A DNA stretch of 64,000 nucleotides from Breznakiella homolactica. Lineage in GTDB: Bacteria; Spirochaetota; Spirochaetia; Treponematales; Breznakiellaceae. Location: the NCBI RefSeq assembly GCF_016616095.2, contig NZ_CP067089.2, positions 124,001-188,000 of the forward strand, in the 5' to 3' direction. Position numbers and translations under genes: made by a program. How positions within the stretch are numbered: position 1 is the stretch's first letter; the number at the start of each line of letters is the position of its first letter. Under the pieces are notes generated by a model, which had not been told where the DNA came from, did no database searches, and saw only the letters and a list, made by a program, of their open reading frames with translations. Positions 60,373-64,000 of this stretch are shown piece after piece.

Positions 60373-60406
60373 AATACCTCATAGATACAGCGGAAAAATG
60401 GTTCTG

Positions 60407-60442
60407 AAAAAAGGGATTGCCCGGAAAACCCCGGACAATCCC
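60407..60442 (-). terminator. Intrinsic terminator between binding-protein and permease genes (attenuator)
   Basis: On the minus strand GGGATTGTCCGG pairs with CCGGGCAATCCC (60431-60442 with 60413-60424, one mismatch) and is followed by TTTTTT. Full terminator form, inside the operon. Confidence 0.8.
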
Positions 60443-60487
60443 CCTATGAATTACTCACAGGTCCGTTGCGGCGTATGCCGCGGAGAC

Positions 60488-61801
60488 TCATTCCTGATCA
60501 AGAATATCCTGGACTTCCTTGCGGAATTTCTCCAGAACTCTGGCGGGGTCCTCACCCTGAAGCATGGCGGATTCAACGGCGGCTTTCATTTTGTCGTTGA
60601 TCGCCGAGCTGCTCGGACCGTAGTACACGAGATTTCCCCGTTCCATGTCATGGAGGAACACATCGGAATAGGGGATGGCTTTGAAGGTTTCGGAATTAAA
60701 GAGCTTGTAGGTGGGCTGTACCAGGTTGACTTCCGTAAGATAGTCTTCGGAATGGGACAGCATAAAGTCCACGAGCCGCCATGACCAGATCTGTTTTGCC
60801 TTGGATATCTGGCTGTTTACGAGATAGTAATGGCAGGCAATATCACCGGCTTTTTCCCGTACCGCGTTTTTGAACTGGGGATAAGGTACGATCATCCAGT
60901 CGCCGCTGTTGAAGAACTCGGGATTGGAGGCCTTCATACGGGCTTCCTGGTACAGTCCGCTCTCGCTCATGGCGATTTCGTTCTTGTTCATATCAAAGGC
61001 CGTGCGGGCAGCGACGTAGGTCGGGCCGCCGAGGTTCTTTCCTTTGGGGCCCCACTGGCGCATGTATTCAAAGAACTGGATCCACGCCTGGTCGCCGATA
61101 ACCGCCTTCCGGCCGTCGTCGCTGACGAGTTTTCCCCCAAGCTGTTCAACCATAGGAAGAAACTGCTGGGTATAGGAGGGATACCGGAAGTCAAATCCCC
61201 GGCGGGTGATGATTTCACCGTTGCGGATAACGAGTTTTTCGCTCAGGGCCATGACGTCTTCCCAGGTTTTGGGGTAATCCTTTTCGGCATCCAGCCCCGC
61301 GCTCCTGAAAATGGCCTTGTTTACGAACATACAGAGGTTGGTGTATTCCAGGGGCAGTCCGTAAATCTGACCGTCCAGTTCCACCGCCTCCAGCGCGCCG
61401 GGAATATACCGGTCAACGACATTTTTGATGTTCTTTTCGTCAATCCATGCCGGATCCAGGGCCGCCGTCCGGCCTTCGAGCACGAACTGGCGGATAACCG
61501 ACTGGTTCTGGTTGAAAATATCAGGCCCCTGGTTCGCGGAAAATGCAACCGTCAGGAGTTCCCGCATTTTACTGGAAGGGTAGGTCTGGTAATCCACCGT
61601 GACGTTGGGATGCAGCTTGGTAAATTCATCAATAAGCCGCTTTTCCAGCACGGTGCGGTTGGGGTCTTCATGGGTCCAGATCATCAGTGTAACCGGAGCT
61701 TCAAGGTCCGCGGAACTGACATCACTGCCGCCTTTTGCGCTGAGGGGTATCAGCGCCACAACCATCAAAAGAAGGGCTGTTAACAGGACGTTTCTCTTCA
61801 T
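60488..61801 (-). CDS. ABC sugar-type substrate-binding protein
   Basis: 437 aa, family 1 binding protein. Signal peptide (residues 1-23, LLTALLLMVVALIPLSA), then KGGSDVSS, without a lipobox. Segments: VTLMIWTHEDPNRTVLEKRL, MFVNKAIFRSAGLDAEKDYP, GKAIxDKMKAAVE-like end. First gene of an operon that carries two permeases, a phosphatase, a dipeptide epimerase and a serine hydrolase; the ligand may be a muropeptide or amino-sugar compound. Confidence 0.9.
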   Translation of the reverse strand: MKRNVLLTALLLMVVALIPLSAKGGSDVSSADLEAPVTLMIWTHEDPNRTVLEKRLIDEFTKLHPNVTVDYQTYPSSKMRELLTVAFSANQGPDIFNQNQSVIRQFVLEGRTAALDPAWIDEKNIKNVVDRYIPGALEAVELDGQIYGLPLEYTNLCMFVNKAIFRSAGLDAEKDYPKTWEDVMALSEKLVIRNGEIITRRGFDFRYPSYTQQFLPMVEQLGGKLVSDDGRKAVIGDQAWIQFFEYMRQWGPKGKNLGGPTYVAARTAFDMNKNEIAMSESGLYQEARMKASNPEFFNSGDWMIVPYPQFKNAVREKAGDIACHYYLVNSQISKAKQIWSWRLVDFMLSHSEDYLTEVNLVQPTYKLFNSETFKAIPYSDVFLHDMERGNLVYYGPSSSAINDKMKAAVESAMLQGEDPARVLEKFRKEVQDILDQE

Positions 61802-61883
61802 ACGTCTTCTCCTTAAATTGTTCTATTCATAGAAGGCTATTACCTTCACAATTTGAGTTTTACTTATTTTATACATTTTGTAA

Positions 61884-61943
61884 AATTTCATGAAATTATT
61901 TTTCATAAAAATGAGTATAAATGGGTTATTTTAGATATGTCAA
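61884..61943 (-). promoter_or_regulatory. Promoter and palindrome of the third ABC operon
   Basis: On the minus strand TTGACA (61938-61943), 18-bp spacer, TATACT (61914-61919). The perfect palindrome AATTTCATGAAATT (61884-61897) lies about 10-25 bp into the transcript and may be an operator. The leader is about 105 nt. The rest of 61802-62063 is AT-rich with no gene seen. Confidence 0.7.
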
Positions 61944-62063
61944 GAAATTTTTTTTCATTTTATGGTAATATGGTACTTTTTAGTTGGAAAACTGTGCCAG
62001 GCTGGTCTCTGCGTGGATTTTCTCTTGCCGTGGGCCGTTTTCTGCGGAAATGAGGGAGTTCGG

Positions 62064-64000
62064 TTACTTTTTGCTTGTTTTTTTCCGGGAAAGATGTCTG
62101 TTTATCTGAGGGTCAAAGAGAACGGAAAAGGCCTCATCGGCGGTCTCCACAAAATGAACGGTGATGGATTCCTTTATTTCCTTATCCAGCTCGTTCCAGT
62201 CTTCCCGGTTGTCCGCGGGAAGCAGAACATCGGTCATGCCGTTCCTGATGGCGGCCAGGAGCTTTTCCTTGAGTCCGCCTATGGGGAGGATTCTCCCCGT
62301 GAGGGTAAGTTCCCCGGTCATGGCTATTCCCGGTTTCGGCGGACACTGGCACAACGTTGACAGGAGGGACGCCGCCAGGGTAATACCCGCCGATGGACCG
62401 TCCTTGGGAATCGCCCCTTCGGGTACATGGATATGGAAATCGGTTTTTCCGATGTCATGGATGGTGTAGGCGTATTTGTCCGCCGCGCTCCGGAGGTAGG
62501 ACAGGGCAATCCGGGCGCTCTCCTTCATCACATCCCCGAGGTTGCCGGTCATGATGCATTCACCGTTTCCTTCAAACCCTATGGTTTCCACCGGGAGCAT
62601 GGTTCCGCCGGTTTCGGTCCAGGCCAGTCCGTAGGAGACTCCCATGCGGGCTTCCTGGTACACCACATCCTTTTTGTATTTCCGCCGGCCCAGGAGTTTT
62701 TCCAGGCTTTCTTTTTTTACCTGCTTTTTATAGGAAGAAACCGGTTTGTCTTCCTTGAGGCCGTATTCCCTTTTTACCGCGTCCCGGGCGATACGCCGGA
62801 CACACCGGGCGATCTCCCGTTCCAGGCTCCTGACCCCGGATTCCATGGTCCAGTGGCGGATAATGTCCAGAATGGCTTCGTCGGTAAAGGTTATTTTCGC
62901 GGTTCCCAGGCCGTTTTCCGCCAGTTCCTTGGGAATCAGGAACCGTTTCGCGATGGCCAGTTTTTCCATCTCCCCGTATCCCGGAATCTCGATGATTTCC
63001 ATCCGGTCCAGCAGGGGGTAGGGTATGGTATGGAGTGAATTGGCGGTGGCGATAAACAGCACCTTGGAAAGGTCGTAGGGCATTTCCAGATAGTGGTCGG
63101 TAAAGGTTGAATTTTGTTCCGGGTCGAGCACTTCCAGCAGCGCCGACGCCGGATCGCCCCGGAAGTCGCTGGAAAGTTTGTCTATTTCGTCGAGGAGGAA
63201 CACCGGATTGACGGTTTCCGCCTTGCGCATGGACTGGATGATTTTTCCCGGGAGGGCCCCGACGTAGGTTTTGCGGTGGCCCCTGATTTCGGCCTCATCC
63301 CGGACTCCCCCCAGGGATATGCGGATAAACCGCCGGCCCAGGGCCCGGGCAACGGATTTCCCGAGACTCGTTTTCCCGGTTCCCGGAGGACCGACGAAAC
63401 ACAGTATGGGCCCCTTGTTTCCGCCGTTCTCCTGCTCCCGGGAGATAAGTTCCCGCACCGCAATAAACTCAAGGATACGTTCCTTGGCCTTGCGCATATC
63501 GAAATGGTCTTCATCGAGTTTTTTTTCCGCGTCCCCGAGATCTCCGGAATCGGCGGTGGTTTCGCTCCAGGGAAGGTCGGCGATCCATTCCAGGTAGGTC
63601 CGGATAACCCCGGCTTCGGGAGAAAAGGGCTGGAGTTTCCTGAGGCGGCCGATTTCTTTTTTGGCCTTTGCCAGTACTTCCTCGGGGGGCTTTTTTTCCT
63701 CAATAGCCTTTTCGAGATCCCCGAATTCATCCTCGGTGCCTTCCTTGCCCAGTTCCTTGTTTATTTCCTTGAGCTGCTCGTTGAGGATATATTCCCGCTG
63801 GGTCTTTTCCATCCGGCTCTTAACTTTTCCGCTGATCTTTTTCTGAATCCCGAAGATTTCGTTTTCCAGCTCCAGGGTTTCCAGAAGCAGGGTGAGCCGG
63901 TCCCGGGTGGTTTCCGCGGAGAGCAGCGCGATTTTTCGTTCCGGTTTTACCGACAGGGCGTTGCCGATAAGATTGGCCAGCCGTTCGGGGCTTTCCGCCT
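62064..64000 (-). CDS. lon: ATP-dependent Lon protease, C-terminal two thirds (gene runs off the right edge)
   Basis: 645 codons visible, without the N-terminus; the frame stays open to the window end. Coiled coil and helical part (MEKTQREYILNEQLKEINKE), Walker A GPPGTGKTSLGKS, Walker B PVFLLDEIDK, and the protease domain with catalytic Ser in PKDGPSAGITLA and Lys in GGLKEKLLAAIRNG. It degrades misfolded and regulatory proteins in the cytoplasm. The C-terminus SRKKTSKK is basic. Confidence 0.96.
   Translation of the reverse strand, partial: AESPERLANLIGNALSVKPERKIALLSAETTRDRLTLLLETLELENEIFGIQKKISGKVKSRMEKTQREYILNEQLKEINKELGKEGTEDEFGDLEKAIEEKKPPEEVLAKAKKEIGRLRKLQPFSPEAGVIRTYLEWIADLPWSETTADSGDLGDAEKKLDEDHFDMRKAKERILEFIAVRELISREQENGGNKGPILCFVGPPGTGKTSLGKSVARALGRRFIRISLGGVRDEAEIRGHRKTYVGALPGKIIQSMRKAETVNPVFLLDEIDKLSSDFRGDPASALLEVLDPEQNSTFTDHYLEMPYDLSKVLFIATANSLHTIPYPLLDRMEIIEIPGYGEMEKLAIAKRFLIPKELAENGLGTAKITFTDEAILDIIRHWTMESGVRSLEREIARCVRRIARDAVKREYGLKEDKPVSSYKKQVKKESLEKLLGRRKYKKDVVYQEARMGVSYGLAWTETGGTMLPVETIGFEGNGECIMTGNLGDVMKESARIALSYLRSAADKYAYTIHDIGKTDFHIHVPEGAIPKDGPSAGITLAASLLSTLCQCPPKPGIAMTGELTLTGRILPIGGLKEKLLAAIRNGMTDVLLPADNREDWNELDKEIKESITVHFVETADEAFSVLFDPQINRHLSRKKTSKK

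Overview
The window looks like chromosomal DNA of a spirochaete close to Treponema, probably one of the higher-GC, gut-type treponemes. This is an inference from the gene set and order (omega subunit next to miaA; dxs-folP-diadenylate cyclase-YbbR-acpS-DUF2225-truA in one run), from the treponeme-like proteins, and from the anaerobic enzymes. No rRNA, tRNA, CRISPR array, prophage or transposase gene was seen. Almost all of the sequence is coding, in tight operons with frequent 1-20 bp overlaps and many GTG or TTG starts.

Layout. 1-2640: a LacI-type regulator (cut by the window edge) facing a KDPG aldolase/KDG kinase operon, with matching palindromic operators. 2.7-5.7 kb: a secreted amidohydrolase and a membrane-anchored protein with a degenerate kinase fold. 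5.7-8.1 kb: rpoZ and miaA inside a nest of long-hairpin repeats, then a 30-residue basic protein gene. 8.2-17.6 kb: a ten-gene run for isoprenoids, folate, c-di-AMP, ACP activation, tRNA pseudouridylation and a BtuFCD-type importer. 17.6-22.0 kb: an m5C RNA methyltransferase and a cobamide salvage set (cobS, cobT, a CbiR-like protein, cobU) with a DtxR/MntR-type regulator. 22.2-29.2 kb: a LacI-controlled fructoside cluster (GH32, ABC importer, 2-hydroxyacid dehydrogenase). 29.2-36.2 kb: priA, a family-4 uracil-DNA glycosylase, and an aspartokinase/DUF39/NIL-ferredoxin/UPF0280 operon that matches the direct aspartate-semialdehyde-to-homocysteine route. 36.3-44.0 kb: a second LacI-controlled importer with an FAD oxidoreductase and a zinc alcohol dehydrogenase. 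44.0-47.8 kb: VOC protein, flavin reductase, AraC regulator and a flavinylated fumarate-reductase-like lipoprotein. 47.9-50.1 kb: a PTS EIIC-EAL fusion. 50.2-54.4 kb: nrdR-nrdD-redoxin-nrdG, anaerobic nucleotide reduction. 54.4-61.9 kb: a glycosyltransferase, then a leftward operon of ABC importer, HAD phosphatase, dipeptide epimerase and serine hydrolase. 62.0-64.0 kb: lon, cut by the window edge.

The most unusual features are: (1) five copies of a long-hairpin element with a nearly constant ~33-nt tip, whose flanking arms fall into four different sequences that still pair perfectly or almost so; (2) a class III ribonucleotide reductase whose glycyl-radical segment is not on NrdD but on a separate small protein carrying a CPAC redoxin domain, under a promoter with two NrdR boxes; (3) a CbiR-like gene in a corrinoid remodelling set; (4) the EIIC-EAL sensor-type fusion; (5) intrinsic terminators between binding-protein and permease genes in two of the three sugar-type ABC operons, none of which has its own ATPase gene here.
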